Below, in pieces: positions 9,886-18,312 of a stretch of 64,000 nucleotides of DNA; within the stretch, counting starts at the first letter, position 1, and every line of letters begins with the position of its first letter. A model generated the notes under the pieces. The model made no database searches. It was not told where the DNA came from and was given only the letters and a program-made list of their open reading frames with translations. This DNA is from Acetobacteraceae bacterium ESL0709 (GTDB lineage: Bacteria > Pseudomonadota > Alphaproteobacteria > Acetobacterales > Acetobacteraceae). Both the position numbers and the translations under genes were made by a program. The stretch covers positions 1,206,501 through 1,270,500 of the forward strand of contig JAQTIA010000003.1 in assembly GCA_029433415.1 (NCBI GenBank), in the 5' to 3' direction.

Positions 9886-10053
9886 GCTAAACTCCACGCC
9901 TGTTCCACCCCTTGACATCAAACAGACAGTTTTGTCCTCTTAAGGAAAGAGGATGATACTGAATTGCATTTAGTGTATAGTCCCCTCCGCCGCGCGGTTA
10001 AATGCTTATTGACCCTGCGCTTCTGAAACTGGCGAAGGATATAAGGTTCTGTC

Positions 10054-10782
10054 ATGAAACATTATGTTGCCCAACAACATAGACCCGTTGACTATGCCAT
10101 CGCCATCGGGGTGACATGCCTCATTGCCGGATTTTCTTTTTTTGCCCTGAATCATCAGCGTGCCGAACTCAAAAGGGCAACAGCGACATTATCTCCCCTC
10201 CAGACGACCATTATTGCACAAGCTCCTTCCCAGGATTCTGCGGCAGCTCCGCCACCACCCGCTATGGTTGAACCTGCCGCACCATATATTCCCCCGCCCA
10301 AACTGAATATTGCCACACCAGCCAAACCAATTGAGCATGTCACTCATAAAAAGCCGGCAAAAGAACAAAAAGCTGTGCAACCTTCCCACAATACCCAGCA
10401 GGTTTCTGACAGCCAGTCGCAATCCGCTGAGGGGACAACTGGTAAAAGTGCCACCGGAAAAGCCAGCGGCTCACCCAGCCCCGGTGACCACTCTGCGGGA
10501 GCTGTGCCCATTAATAATGTCCAGCCTGAATACCCACCCGAAGCTCAAGAGCAAAGCCGTGAAGGCAGTGTGACAGCCGTGTGTGATATTCTGGCTAATG
10601 GTCGACCAGCCAACTGCAAATTACTCAAAATTCGTGGCGGACATGATTTTGCTGAAAGTGCGTTGGAATTCCTCAATGAATCGGGTGTTCGCTACCAGCC
10701 AGCCGTCATGAATGGTCACCCTGTTGTGGAACATAATCACGTTCTGCATATTGATTTCACCCTGAATGACGGCATGAATTGA
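10054..10782 (+). CDS. tonB: Energy transducer TonB
   Basis: Transmits proton-motive force from ExbB/ExbD to outer-membrane TonB-dependent receptors. 242 residues: one N-terminal membrane anchor (~13-33), a Pro-rich periplasmic spacer with Ala/Lys/Pro (~55-150), and a C-terminal TonB domain (INNVQPEYPPEAQEQSREGSV...LHIDF). The domain contains two cysteines (CDILANGRPANC) that are close enough to bond. It heads a unit with exbB, two exbD genes and a TPR protein. Likely partner of the haem receptor at 33.5-35.7 kb. Confidence 0.9.
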   Translation: MKHYVAQQHRPVDYAIAIGVTCLIAGFSFFALNHQRAELKRATATLSPLQTTIIAQAPSQDSAAAPPPPAMVEPAAPYIPPPKLNIATPAKPIEHVTHKKPAKEQKAVQPSHNTQQVSDSQSQSAEGTTGKSATGKASGSPSPGDHSAGAVPINNVQPEYPPEAQEQSREGSVTAVCDILANGRPANCKLLKIRGGHDFAESALEFLNESGVRYQPAVMNGHPVVEHNHVLHIDFTLNDGMN

Positions 10783-10804
10783 GTATTTCCATGGAAACCA
10801 GCTT

Positions 10805-10819
10805 CCCTGAGTTTCAGGG
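10805..10819 (+). other. Short hairpin between tonB and exbB
   Basis: CCCTGA, three-base loop GTT, TCAGGG: a perfect 6-bp stem 22 bases after the tonB stop. There is no T-tract directly behind it, so it is more likely a processing or attenuation point than a full terminator. Confidence 0.4.
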
Positions 10820-10882
10820 CATGTCATCCCCGAAAGTTTTTGTCACCCCTTATCATGAGATTAAAGAGGATTATCAAACGCC

Positions 10883-11902
10883 ATGACCGAACTGTTCCGT
10901 CTTTCAGCACGTTCTGACTCGCCTTCAGCTCGGCAAGGCCGTTCACCTGCGCTTGCCTTGATTTTAGGACTAGGATTCGCTGCCAGCCTGGCCCCGGCAG
11001 CACTGGCCCAGCCAGCACCGAATTATAACATTCAGGTTGATGCCTCCCACCCGGAAACGCTTCCAGCAACCAAACCCGCCCAGCCTCCCACGCCGGCCGC
11101 GGCGCCTGAAACATCTGCTACGCCAGAAGGGGCCAACTCTGTTGCCCTGATCAGTGACCATAAAGCCGGTGAAACGCCCGCAGAAAATCCTTATGGACTG
11201 AAAGCTCTCTGGCATAATGGTGACGTCATCGCCAGGATTGTTCTTCTGATTCTGGCGATCATGTCCGCCGGGACATGGATTGTCCTGATCGTCAAGCTCA
11301 TTGAACAGACACGCCTGTTCAATGCCTCACGAGAAGCTACACGCCAGTTCTGGGGGCAAGGCTCTGTCCAGAAGGGTGTAGATGCACTCAAGGCCAGCTC
11401 TCCTTTCCGCTATATTGCCGAAACCGGCTTGGCCGCTTCTGATCATTATCAGGGAAACATCACCCAGCAGATCGACCGACAATCATGGGTTGCTCTTTCC
11501 CTGCGCCGCTCGGTTGACATGATCGGCTCGCGCCTACAGACGGGTCTGGCCTTTCTGGGCACAGTTGGTTCCATTGCTCCCTTCGTGGGGTTGTTTGGTA
11601 CAGTCTGGGGAATCTATCATGCCCTGACGGCCATCGGTATCGCCGGTCAAGCCACGATCGACAAGGTGGCTGGTCCTGTTGGCGAATCACTGATCATGAC
11701 AGCGATCGGTCTGGCAACGGCTGTTCCCGCTGTTCTGGCCTATAACTGGCTCGTGCGCCGCAACAAGGCTGCCATGGAACGCGTGCGGAATTTCTCATCT
11801 GACATGCACGCCGTGCTGATTGGCGGCTACCGTCATGATTCCATTTTCAGTGAGACTTCAAAATCCTCTGCATCCCCCAATACTTCCGATAGCAAGGCAT
11901 AA
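10883..11902 (+). CDS. exbB: MotA/TolQ/ExbB proton channel protein
   Basis: Proton-channel subunit of the TonB energising complex in the inner membrane. 339 residues, long for ExbB because of a signal-peptide-like N-terminus (LALILGLGFAASLAPAALAQ) and a Pro/Ala-rich periplasmic segment to ~residue 95. The first core helix is at ~113-135 (VIARIVLLILAIMSAGTWIVLIV). The TolQ/ExbB core follows: LAFLGTVGSIAPFVGLFGTVWGIYHAL and VAGPVGESLIMTAIGLATAVPAVLAYNW. ExbD begins 2 bases after the stop. TolQ is an alternative name, but tonB upstream favours ExbB. Confidence 0.9.
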   Translation: MTELFRLSARSDSPSARQGRSPALALILGLGFAASLAPAALAQPAPNYNIQVDASHPETLPATKPAQPPTPAAAPETSATPEGANSVALISDHKAGETPAENPYGLKALWHNGDVIARIVLLILAIMSAGTWIVLIVKLIEQTRLFNASREATRQFWGQGSVQKGVDALKASSPFRYIAETGLAASDHYQGNITQQIDRQSWVALSLRRSVDMIGSRLQTGLAFLGTVGSIAPFVGLFGTVWGIYHALTAIGIAGQATIDKVAGPVGESLIMTAIGLATAVPAVLAYNWLVRRNKAAMERVRNFSSDMHAVLIGGYRHDSIFSETSKSSASPNTSDSKA

Positions 11903-11904
11903 AG

Positions 11905-12333
11905 ATGGCAATCTCCTTTCACAGCGGAGATGATCACGACGAAGATGAGGTGGTATCGGAAATCAATACCACCCCACTGGTCGATGTCATGCTGGTACTG
12001 CTCATCATCTTTCTGATTACAATTCCAGTTGCCACACATACAGTAAAAGTAGATCTCCCCGTAGAACGCAACCAGCCAACCCAGACCAAACCCGGCAATA
12101 TCGTACTGGCCGTGCTGGCTGATGGCCGCATTTACTGGAACCAGGAAATCCTGCCCGATCACGCTGCGCTGGTTGAAAAACTGGGAGCCGTTGCAGGACA
12201 GAAACCCCAGCCACAGATCCAGATTCGCGGCGATAATGACGCCCAATATGCCTCTGTCGGACCAATCGTCGAGGCCTGTCAGGAGGCTGGTATCGCCCAT
12301 GTCGATTTCATCACGCTCCCGTCACGTGGCTGA
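11905..12333 (+). CDS. exbD: Biopolymer transport protein ExbD (first copy)
   Basis: Proton-relay subunit of the TonB complex. 142 residues: a cytosolic N-terminus, EINTTPLVDVMLVLLIIFLITIP (the single transmembrane helix with its conserved Asp in LVDVMLV) and a periplasmic domain. The second exbD lies 40 bases on. Translation is probably coupled to exbB because only 2 bases separate them. Confidence 0.92.
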   Translation: MAISFHSGDDHDEDEVVSEINTTPLVDVMLVLLIIFLITIPVATHTVKVDLPVERNQPTQTKPGNIVLAVLADGRIYWNQEILPDHAALVEKLGAVAGQKPQPQIQIRGDNDAQYASVGPIVEACQEAGIAHVDFITLPSRG

Positions 12334-12373
12334 CTGTTCCTGACCGCACCATTTAACTGAAGGGGTTTTCCCC

Positions 12374-12814
12374 ATGTCTCCTGACCTTGGTACTGAAAAT
12401 TCTCATGAAGACGAAAGTCTCGTTGATATCAATACCACGCCTTTGATTGACGTGATGTTGGTTCTGCTGATCATGTTGATCGTCACAATCCCCTTGCAGA
12501 CCCACTCTGTCTCACTTGATCTGCCTCAGAACAAGACGCAGCCTGAAACCAATCCTGTAAAACCCATCACACTTGATATCAATTATGATAACAGTCTGAG
12601 CTGGGATGGCGTGCTTCTCACTTCCGAGGATGACCTGCAAGCCCGTCTGCACGCCAGTGTAGAAGAAAGCGGTAATGGGGGACCAGAACTTCACATTCAC
12701 CCTGACCGTCTTGCCAGCTATAAAACCGTTGCCCATGTACTGGCCGATGCACAAAGATCAGGTGTCAAAAAATTGGGCATTATAGGACTGGATCAGTTTA
12801 CCGAAGGGCAATAA
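12374..12814 (+). CDS. exbD: Biopolymer transport protein ExbD (second copy)
   Basis: Second ExbD-family protein, 146 residues, with the same architecture: DINTTPLIDVMLVLLIMLIVTIP with the helix Asp retained, then a periplasmic domain. It differs clearly from the first copy outside the helix, so this is an old duplication and not a recent one. Tandem exbD pairs occur in alphaproteobacterial TonB operons. The TPR gene follows after 2 bases. Confidence 0.9.
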   Translation: MSPDLGTENSHEDESLVDINTTPLIDVMLVLLIMLIVTIPLQTHSVSLDLPQNKTQPETNPVKPITLDINYDNSLSWDGVLLTSEDDLQARLHASVEESGNGGPELHIHPDRLASYKTVAHVLADAQRSGVKKLGIIGLDQFTEGQ

Positions 12815-12816
12815 TC

Positions 12817-14049
12817 ATGTCAGGTCTTCGTTTTTCAGCTTTCACCGCGCTCCTCGGCAGCACTCTTCTGATTGCGCCCCTTTGGCCAAGCTATGGAGAA
12901 GATACGGTACTAAGGCCCGAAATAGGCCAAGCATTACAACAGGCCCAGAAGGATCTTTCAGCGCACAATTATAATAAAGCTATCGCTGATGTTAATGCCG
13001 CAGAAATTGTTCCTGACAAAAGCAGCTATGAAACGTACACCATTGCCCAGATGAAAGCGGCTATCGCTGCCCAGACTGGCAATGTTACAGAAGCATTTCG
13101 AGCCTTCGACACTTTGATCAAGGATCCACGGACATCCCCCCAGGAAAAAGCAAAACTGCTTTCTGCCGAGATCAGTCTCGCCTATAAGGCCAAAAATTAC
13201 GAAGCCGCGGCGCAATCTGCTGAACGTTACCTGCGCGAAATCGGCCCTAACGAGCAGACCAGTCTGCTTCTGACACAGGCCTTCTATCTCAGCCATAACT
13301 GGCCCAAAACCCTCAGGGCAGCACAGAAAACGATCGAGCTTTCTGAAAAATCAGGCAAAGTCCCATCTGAGACACAATTACAGCTTCTAGGACTTTCTGC
13401 GTCGCATCTGAAAGAAGAGAAGCTGGCGAACCAAGCCTATACCCTTTTGGTCAAATATTATCCCAAACCGGAATACTGGCAGAATCTGATTCAATCTCTT
13501 GTAAGCAATCACACATTATCGCCCGTTCTGACCTTTACGTTGCAACGTTTGCGTTTTCAGACGCATAATCTCAAAAACCCTGCCGATCTGAAAGATATGG
13601 TAGAGCGCTCCGTACAGCTCGGTCATTCGACTCTGGCCTTACACCTCCTTAATCAGGCGAATGAACAGGGCCTCTATGGGCCCAATACGGCTATGGAGGA
13701 TTACGATCATTTCCATAATTTCATTACGCTCAAGGCTCAGGAAGAGGAAGCACATCTTGCAGCAATGGCTGAAAAAGCCCGTTCCGAACCTACCGCAAAA
13801 CCTTCTTTAACAGCGGGATATAACCTTATCTGGACTGGACATGCCAAAGAAGGGCTGGCCCTGATGAAAGAAGGGCTCGACAAGCATCCCCCTCAACCGG
13901 AACAAGCCCTTCTGCTTTACGCTCTGGCTCAGAACGATGCCGGTCAGTCAGACAAGGCATTATCAACGTTAGGTCAGTTTAAAGGCACAGATATTGCTGA
14001 CACATTAGCCCAGCTCTGGTCCATCGCCCTGAAGTTAAACAAGCATTAA
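12817..14049 (+). CDS. Exported TPR-repeat protein in the tonB-exb operon
   Basis: 410 residues with an N-terminal signal sequence (FSAFTALLGSTLLIAPLWPSYG) followed by helical repeats of TPR character (for example ALQQAQKDLSAHNYNKAIADVNAAE, AQSAERYLREIGPN and WTGHAKEGLALMKEGLDKHPPQPEQALLLYALA). No catalytic motif seen. It starts 2 bases after the second exbD, so it is made with the TonB machinery. A scaffold or accessory role in the periplasm is inference. Confidence 0.8.
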   Translation: MSGLRFSAFTALLGSTLLIAPLWPSYGEDTVLRPEIGQALQQAQKDLSAHNYNKAIADVNAAEIVPDKSSYETYTIAQMKAAIAAQTGNVTEAFRAFDTLIKDPRTSPQEKAKLLSAEISLAYKAKNYEAAAQSAERYLREIGPNEQTSLLLTQAFYLSHNWPKTLRAAQKTIELSEKSGKVPSETQLQLLGLSASHLKEEKLANQAYTLLVKYYPKPEYWQNLIQSLVSNHTLSPVLTFTLQRLRFQTHNLKNPADLKDMVERSVQLGHSTLALHLLNQANEQGLYGPNTAMEDYDHFHNFITLKAQEEEAHLAAMAEKARSEPTAKPSLTAGYNLIWTGHAKEGLALMKEGLDKHPPQPEQALLLYALAQNDAGQSDKALSTLGQFKGTDIADTLAQLWSIALKLNKH

Positions 14050-14214
14050 CAACAGGCCTTCACAGGTCAAGGTGTGTTATTTAACGCCTTGATCCTAATA
14101 TCCCGGTTAAATTATCGTAATCCTCTCGTAATAGGGTTACGGAACTTTGTCGTGCTAGAACGCAAAAGACGCAAAGCCGCCATACGTGCAAAACAGCCGG
14201 AAGAATCGCCTTCA

Positions 14215-16686
14215 ATGCCCAGAAACAACGCCCAGAATACCACCCATAAATCTCCTTCTGGAAAGGCAGGAGCTGTTTCTTTTCCCAGACTTGTCCTGCT
14301 GCTGCTGGTTTTTACATTCGGGATAGCGTTCCCTTGCCTCAAGGCTTCTGCCCAGACAGATGCTTCTATTACGACACCGCACATTTCCCAGCAACAGACC
14401 GACCAGCTTCTGGGGGTATTGAACGATCCTGAGAAACGTCAGGCTTTTATTACCACACTCCAGAATCTTTCCGATGCACAGAGAAATGTCACAAAGGCGT
14501 CACTTATCAATAAAGGCTGGACCGAAATTACGGACGTAAGCCGTACAGGTCTGGACAAGATGAAAACGCTGAGCAAGACCGTCACCAACTTCAGCGATCT
14601 GCTGCCGTGGATCCACCACGTTATACAGACCCCCAGCGTACAACATGAAATCATGCGAATCTCCATTCGCGTTGCTATTCTGGTCATTGGCGGAGTTGCT
14701 CTTTCCTATTGCGTTCGCCTTCTTCTACGTACCCCGCGTAAGACACTTGAACTCAAGGCCAAACGTTTTAACCGCGATAATATTCAGCAGGATTTGAAAA
14801 ATCTGAAGGATGCTAGGGATGCTGTGGATCAGCAGTCCAAGGAAACAGCATCCTTGGATAATGATAATACCCTCAACGAAGATGAAGCACAGGACGAAGC
14901 CAAGCGGATGCAGCGACAGGGGGCCATGGCCTACCTGATGGTCACATTACGGCGTTTTCCCTATACGTTTGGCTGCTTTATTATGGATCTTCTGGGAATT
15001 TGCATGTTCCCTCTCATCGCAGGCCTGATTCAGTATTTTGACCCAGACCCAGACGCCCAGACCATGCGCGCCGTATGGAGCATTGCCTGGTTTGCCAGTG
15101 TAGGGCTTGCTGTCTGGATTGCCCTTTTGCGCGCCCTATTTGCTCCAACAAAACCCTGGTTGCGCCTGACAACACTCAGTGATGAAACCTCAATTTTCCT
15201 CTTCAAGGGACTGCGTAATATTGGTCATGTCACGTCATGGGGCGTAACAGCCCTGATTATTCTCAAGGACTGTACGTTACCCGAGTCGATCGGCCTCTCT
15301 CTGGCAAAAATCCTGGCACTAATTGTTCATATCATGGTCATTATCCTGATTCTGGGCAGTCGTTCCAACGTCAATTGGGCCTTGAACCGCGCTGCAGAAC
15401 ATAATAAGCGTCTGGCTCCCATCCTGCGTTTCATTGCCAAATGCTGGTGGATTATCGCCGTATTCTTCGTTTTTGCACTCTGGCTTGTCTGGGCAGCTGA
15501 AATTCCCGGTGGGTACGAGATGATCCTGCGCATTACAGGCCGGACGCTCGCTGCCCTGATTATCATGCGTGTTCTCAGCATCTTCGCCTATGGCGGGCTT
15601 GAACGTTTTTTCAACTCCCTTAACAACTGGTCCGTCAGCAAGGAAACCAGAGCCCGCATACTGCGTTACTACCCCGCGGCACAACGTGTCGTCAGTTTTA
15701 TAATCATCGTACTGACCGTCCTTGCCCTCACCATCGCCTGGGGTACTCCGGCCTATGAGGTTATCGGCAGGCATACCATCGGAGCCCGCCTGCTTTCCTC
15801 TCTCGCCACGATTATTATCAGTCTCCTGATCGGCGTGATCATCTGGGAAGTCGCCAACGTCGCCATAGAACATAAAATCCGCCAACTTGAAGAGGACGGA
15901 ACAGGGAATTACAAGGCACGCACAGCGCGCATCCGGACCTTGCAGCCTATGTTACGGATTCTATTGCTGGTCGTTTTGACGGCCATCATTGGCCTCACCG
16001 TTCTCTCCCAGCTTGGCATCAATATCGCCCCTTTACTCGCAGGCGCATCAATCTTTGGTGTCGCTTTGGGCTTTGGTTCACAAAAACTCGTGCAGGATTT
16101 TATCAGCGGGCTTTTCCTGCTGATGGAAAATGCCCTGACAGTAGGAGACGCCGTAACGCTGAACGGCACCTATGGGATTGTCGAAAAACTCTCACTCCGC
16201 ACTGTTCATGTCAGAGCCAATGATGGCTCGATCAATATCTTTCCTTTCAGCTCACTGGGGCAGATCATTAATTATAATCGTGATTTTGCCCGTGCCCTGA
16301 TTACGGCTGATGTTTCTTATGATACGGACACAGACCTTGCCGTACAGGCTCTCTTTGATGTCACCAAAGGAATGAGAGCTGATCCCGATTTCGAAAATCT
16401 CATTATTGACAATTTTCAGCTCTGGGGCGTTGATTCACTCAATGATTCTTCGGTTTCCATCAAGGGGGCACTTCCGACGACGACAGCCGGACGTTGGCCT
16501 GTCCAGCGGCAATTTTACCGCCGCATGAAAAAACTGTTCGAGGAGCGTGGTATTGACATCCCCTTCCCAACACGGACTGTACAATTCGTCAGCGATCCGC
16601 CCGTTTCTGTTTCCCTTTCCAATGACGCGCAGAAACCAAACGGAGACTCCTCCAAAAAGCCAGGCCAGGAACAAACAGCGACCTGA
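14215..16686 (+). CDS. Large MscS-family mechanosensitive channel
   Basis: Inner-membrane osmotic safety valve of the multi-helix MscS class. The start at ATG 14215 (MPRNNAQNTT) has GGAAG upstream and leads straight to a signal-like segment ending LKASAQT; the frame is open further upstream to 14074. About 823 residues: a periplasmic N-terminal domain, roughly ten hydrophobic segments, then the conserved pore helix and beta domain (GASIFGVALGFGSQKLVQDFISG, LNGTYGIVEKLSLRTVHVRANDGSI, FPFSSLGQIINYNR). A charged KEA-rich segment at ~200-240 lies between the first membrane helix and the rest. Confidence 0.88.
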   Translation: MPRNNAQNTTHKSPSGKAGAVSFPRLVLLLLVFTFGIAFPCLKASAQTDASITTPHISQQQTDQLLGVLNDPEKRQAFITTLQNLSDAQRNVTKASLINKGWTEITDVSRTGLDKMKTLSKTVTNFSDLLPWIHHVIQTPSVQHEIMRISIRVAILVIGGVALSYCVRLLLRTPRKTLELKAKRFNRDNIQQDLKNLKDARDAVDQQSKETASLDNDNTLNEDEAQDEAKRMQRQGAMAYLMVTLRRFPYTFGCFIMDLLGICMFPLIAGLIQYFDPDPDAQTMRAVWSIAWFASVGLAVWIALLRALFAPTKPWLRLTTLSDETSIFLFKGLRNIGHVTSWGVTALIILKDCTLPESIGLSLAKILALIVHIMVIILILGSRSNVNWALNRAAEHNKRLAPILRFIAKCWWIIAVFFVFALWLVWAAEIPGGYEMILRITGRTLAALIIMRVLSIFAYGGLERFFNSLNNWSVSKETRARILRYYPAAQRVVSFIIIVLTVLALTIAWGTPAYEVIGRHTIGARLLSSLATIIISLLIGVIIWEVANVAIEHKIRQLEEDGTGNYKARTARIRTLQPMLRILLLVVLTAIIGLTVLSQLGINIAPLLAGASIFGVALGFGSQKLVQDFISGLFLLMENALTVGDAVTLNGTYGIVEKLSLRTVHVRANDGSINIFPFSSLGQIINYNRDFARALITADVSYDTDTDLAVQALFDVTKGMRADPDFENLIIDNFQLWGVDSLNDSSVSIKGALPTTTAGRWPVQRQFYRRMKKLFEERGIDIPFPTRTVQFVSDPPVSVSLSNDAQKPNGDSSKKPGQEQTAT

Positions 16687-16697
16687 GACCTGTAAAC

Positions 16698-16725
16698 TTC
16701 CCCTGCTTTCTAGCAGGGGAAAATT
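16698..16725. terminator. Bidirectional terminator between the channel gene and yqaE
   Basis: TTCCCCTGC (16698-16706), loop TTTCTA, GCAGGGGAA (16713-16721), then AATTT. The stem is flanked by A-rich and T-rich sequence on both sides and lies between two convergent genes, so it can serve both. Confidence 0.75.
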
Positions 16726-16740
16726 TCACACTTCAAAACT

Positions 16741-16923
16741 TCAGCTGCCTACACGAGCATTTTGCTGATCATAATGTCTGAGAGCCACAAAAGCCCAGAT
16801 CGCGGCGGGGACCCAGCCGAAAATCGTAATTTGCAGGAGAAGACAAATAATTCCGGCAAAAGGACGACCAATGGTGAAAAACGTGAACCAGGGAATAAAA
16901 AAGGCTATAAGAATCCGAATCAC
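16741..16923 (-). CDS. YqaE/Pmp3-family small membrane protein
   Basis: 60-residue protein with two hydrophobic helices (RILIAFFIPWFTFFTIG and FAGIICLLLQITIFGWVPAAIWAFVAL). The layout and the GWVPAAIWA turn match the Pmp3/YqaE stress-related membrane proteolipids. Start is GTG 16923 with AAAGGG about 7 bases upstream. Single gene, convergent with the mechanosensitive channel, which also concerns membrane stress. Function in bacteria is poorly defined. Confidence 0.8.
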   Translation of the reverse strand: MIRILIAFFIPWFTFFTIGRPFAGIICLLLQITIFGWVPAAIWAFVALRHYDQQNARVGS

Positions 16924-17036
16924 AATGTACCCTTTCAGAAAAGAGGAACTCTCTTTATGTTTAACGAACTGGTCCAGAATCCAGAATAAAATGTAAAATA
17001 TGCGTAAATAACGCTCTGATTCTCAGGGGATTTTTA

Positions 17037-17333
17037 ATGAGCACGCTCTTTATCGCCACAATCACCTATCTCGCCTCCGCCGAAGATGTTGCCGCACAGC
17101 GTCCTGCTCACCGCGCTTTTCTTGACGGTTTTTACAAAGAGGACCTTTTGCTCATGTCTGGCCCCATGACATCAGGCAAGGGAGGAGTGCTTCTCGTGAG
17201 AGGGAATATTTCTCAGCAGGAACTAGCCCAGCGTCTCTCTCATGATCCTTTTGTGACATCAGGAGTTGCACATTATGAATTCTGTGAATTCAATGCTGTA
17301 AAATATGCCGCCTTTCTTGAAGGTCATATTTGA
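17037..17333 (+). CDS. YciI-family protein
   Basis: 98 residues with the YciI/YCII-like dimeric alpha-beta barrel pattern: FIATITYLASAEDVAAQRPAHRAFLDGFYKEDLLLMSGPM, then GGVLLVRG and DPFVTSGVAHYEFCEF. The His of RPAHRAFL and the Asp of HDPFV are the residues typically conserved. The biochemical role of most YciI proteins is unsettled. It lies upstream of metQ but is separated from it by a structured leader, so probably transcribed separately. Confidence 0.8.
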   Translation: MSTLFIATITYLASAEDVAAQRPAHRAFLDGFYKEDLLLMSGPMTSGKGGVLLVRGNISQQELAQRLSHDPFVTSGVAHYEFCEFNAVKYAAFLEGHI

Positions 17334-17379
17334 CGAAAAAGCCTGAAGCCCCTAAAACCCTGTCCACTGCACACGTCCC

Positions 17380-17458
17380 AGAAATGATATGACTGCCGCT
17401 GTAGCGTCCCGTAGAAATAAATACGGCACGGCACAGCCACGACATTTCAGTCATTTCT
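17380..17458 (+). ncRNA. Candidate structured leader RNA of metQNI
   Basis: Nested helices in the metQ leader. The outer stem is AGAAAT (17380-17385) with ATTTCT (17453-17458), continued by GACTG (17391-17395) with CAGTC (17448-17452) after a 5-base bulge. The middle stem is GCCG (17395-17398) with CGGC (17429-17432), sharing one base with the outer stem. The inner hairpin is CCGTA (17409-17413) with TACGG (17422-17426) around an 8-base loop. The first possible metQ start lies 24 bases after the outer stem. I do not recognise a known SAM riboswitch class in it. Confidence 0.45.
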
Positions 17459-17481
17459 CCAACTGCTTTCGCCACTGGATC

Positions 17482-18312
17482 ATGTCCCCTATGAGATTGT
17501 TACGTTCCTTGAACCGTCGCTCTCTTCTTTCCCTTTCACTGGGGCTGGCTCTTTTTTCCGCGGTGCCCGCCGCTCTGGCTGAAGCACCGAAAAACGTCAG
17601 AGTCGGGATTATGGCAGGCGAAGATGAGGATGTCTGGCACGTTGTCGCCCAGAACGCGGCCAAAACAGGGTTAAACCTCAAAATAACGACCTTCTCTGAC
17701 TATAATGCCCCCAATGAGGCTCTCATTGAACATGACCTGGATGCCAATGCCTTTCAACACGGTCCTTATCTGGACGCGCAAAACAAGGCACATGGCTATC
17801 ATCTGATTATTGCAGGCAATACTACCTTCCAGCCAATCGGATTCTATTCCCGTAAATGGACATCACTGGCGGAGATTCCCAAAAACGCCAAAATCGGCGT
17901 TCCCAATGACCCAAGCAATGAGGGACGCGCTTTGTTGATGCTTCAGTCACTGGGACTGATTAAAGTCTCCCCTGATGCTGGACTTTTTCCAACGGCACTG
18001 GATGTAACAGATAATCCCCGCCATATCTCCATAAAAGAGCTGGATGCTGGTGTCGTTGGGCGGAGCCTGCCTGACCTTGACGGTGCCGTGATTAATACAG
18101 ACTGGGCACGCAAGGCTGGCATTGATTTACAAAAAGAGCGGATCGGGACGGAAAACCTGAAAAATAATCCTTACGTCAATATTATCGTCATCAACCCCGA
18201 GGATAAAGACGCTCCTTGGGTCAAATCACTCGTTGGCGCTTTTCAACAACCTAATGTAGCTGATGCGCTCCAGAAGGCCTATCACGGAACGGTTCTCCCC
18301 GCCTGGCCATGA
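17482..18312 (+). CDS. metQ: Methionine ABC transporter, substrate-binding protein
   Basis: Captures methionine in the periplasm for MetNI. A signal peptide is visible (RRSLLSLSLGLALFSAVPAALAEA). There is no lipobox cysteine, so it looks soluble and not a lipoprotein. The NlpA/MetQ fold is clear: VGIMAGEDEDVW, FSDYNAPNEALIEHDLDANAFQH, IGVPNDPSNEGRALLMLQ, NPYVNIIVI. Starts ATG 17482 or 17491; neither has a strong Shine-Dalgarno. The frame is open upstream into the structured leader, but that stretch does not look coding. Gene order Q-N-I differs from the enterobacterial N-I-Q. The stop overlaps metN (ATGA). Confidence 0.92.
   Translation: MSPMRLLRSLNRRSLLSLSLGLALFSAVPAALAEAPKNVRVGIMAGEDEDVWHVVAQNAAKTGLNLKITTFSDYNAPNEALIEHDLDANAFQHGPYLDAQNKAHGYHLIIAGNTTFQPIGFYSRKWTSLAEIPKNAKIGVPNDPSNEGRALLMLQSLGLIKVSPDAGLFPTALDVTDNPRHISIKELDAGVVGRSLPDLDGAVINTDWARKAGIDLQKERIGTENLKNNPYVNIIVINPEDKDAPWVKSLVGAFQQPNVADALQKAYHGTVLPAWP

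Noticed and set aside
15319-15885. 188-codon open frame on the minus strand
   Set aside because: Antisense to the mechanosensitive channel gene; no recognisable domain.
17461-17481. GCCACTGG resembling part of a cobalamin riboswitch
   Set aside because: No B12 box or other conserved parts of that riboswitch are present, and the gene downstream is methionine transport.
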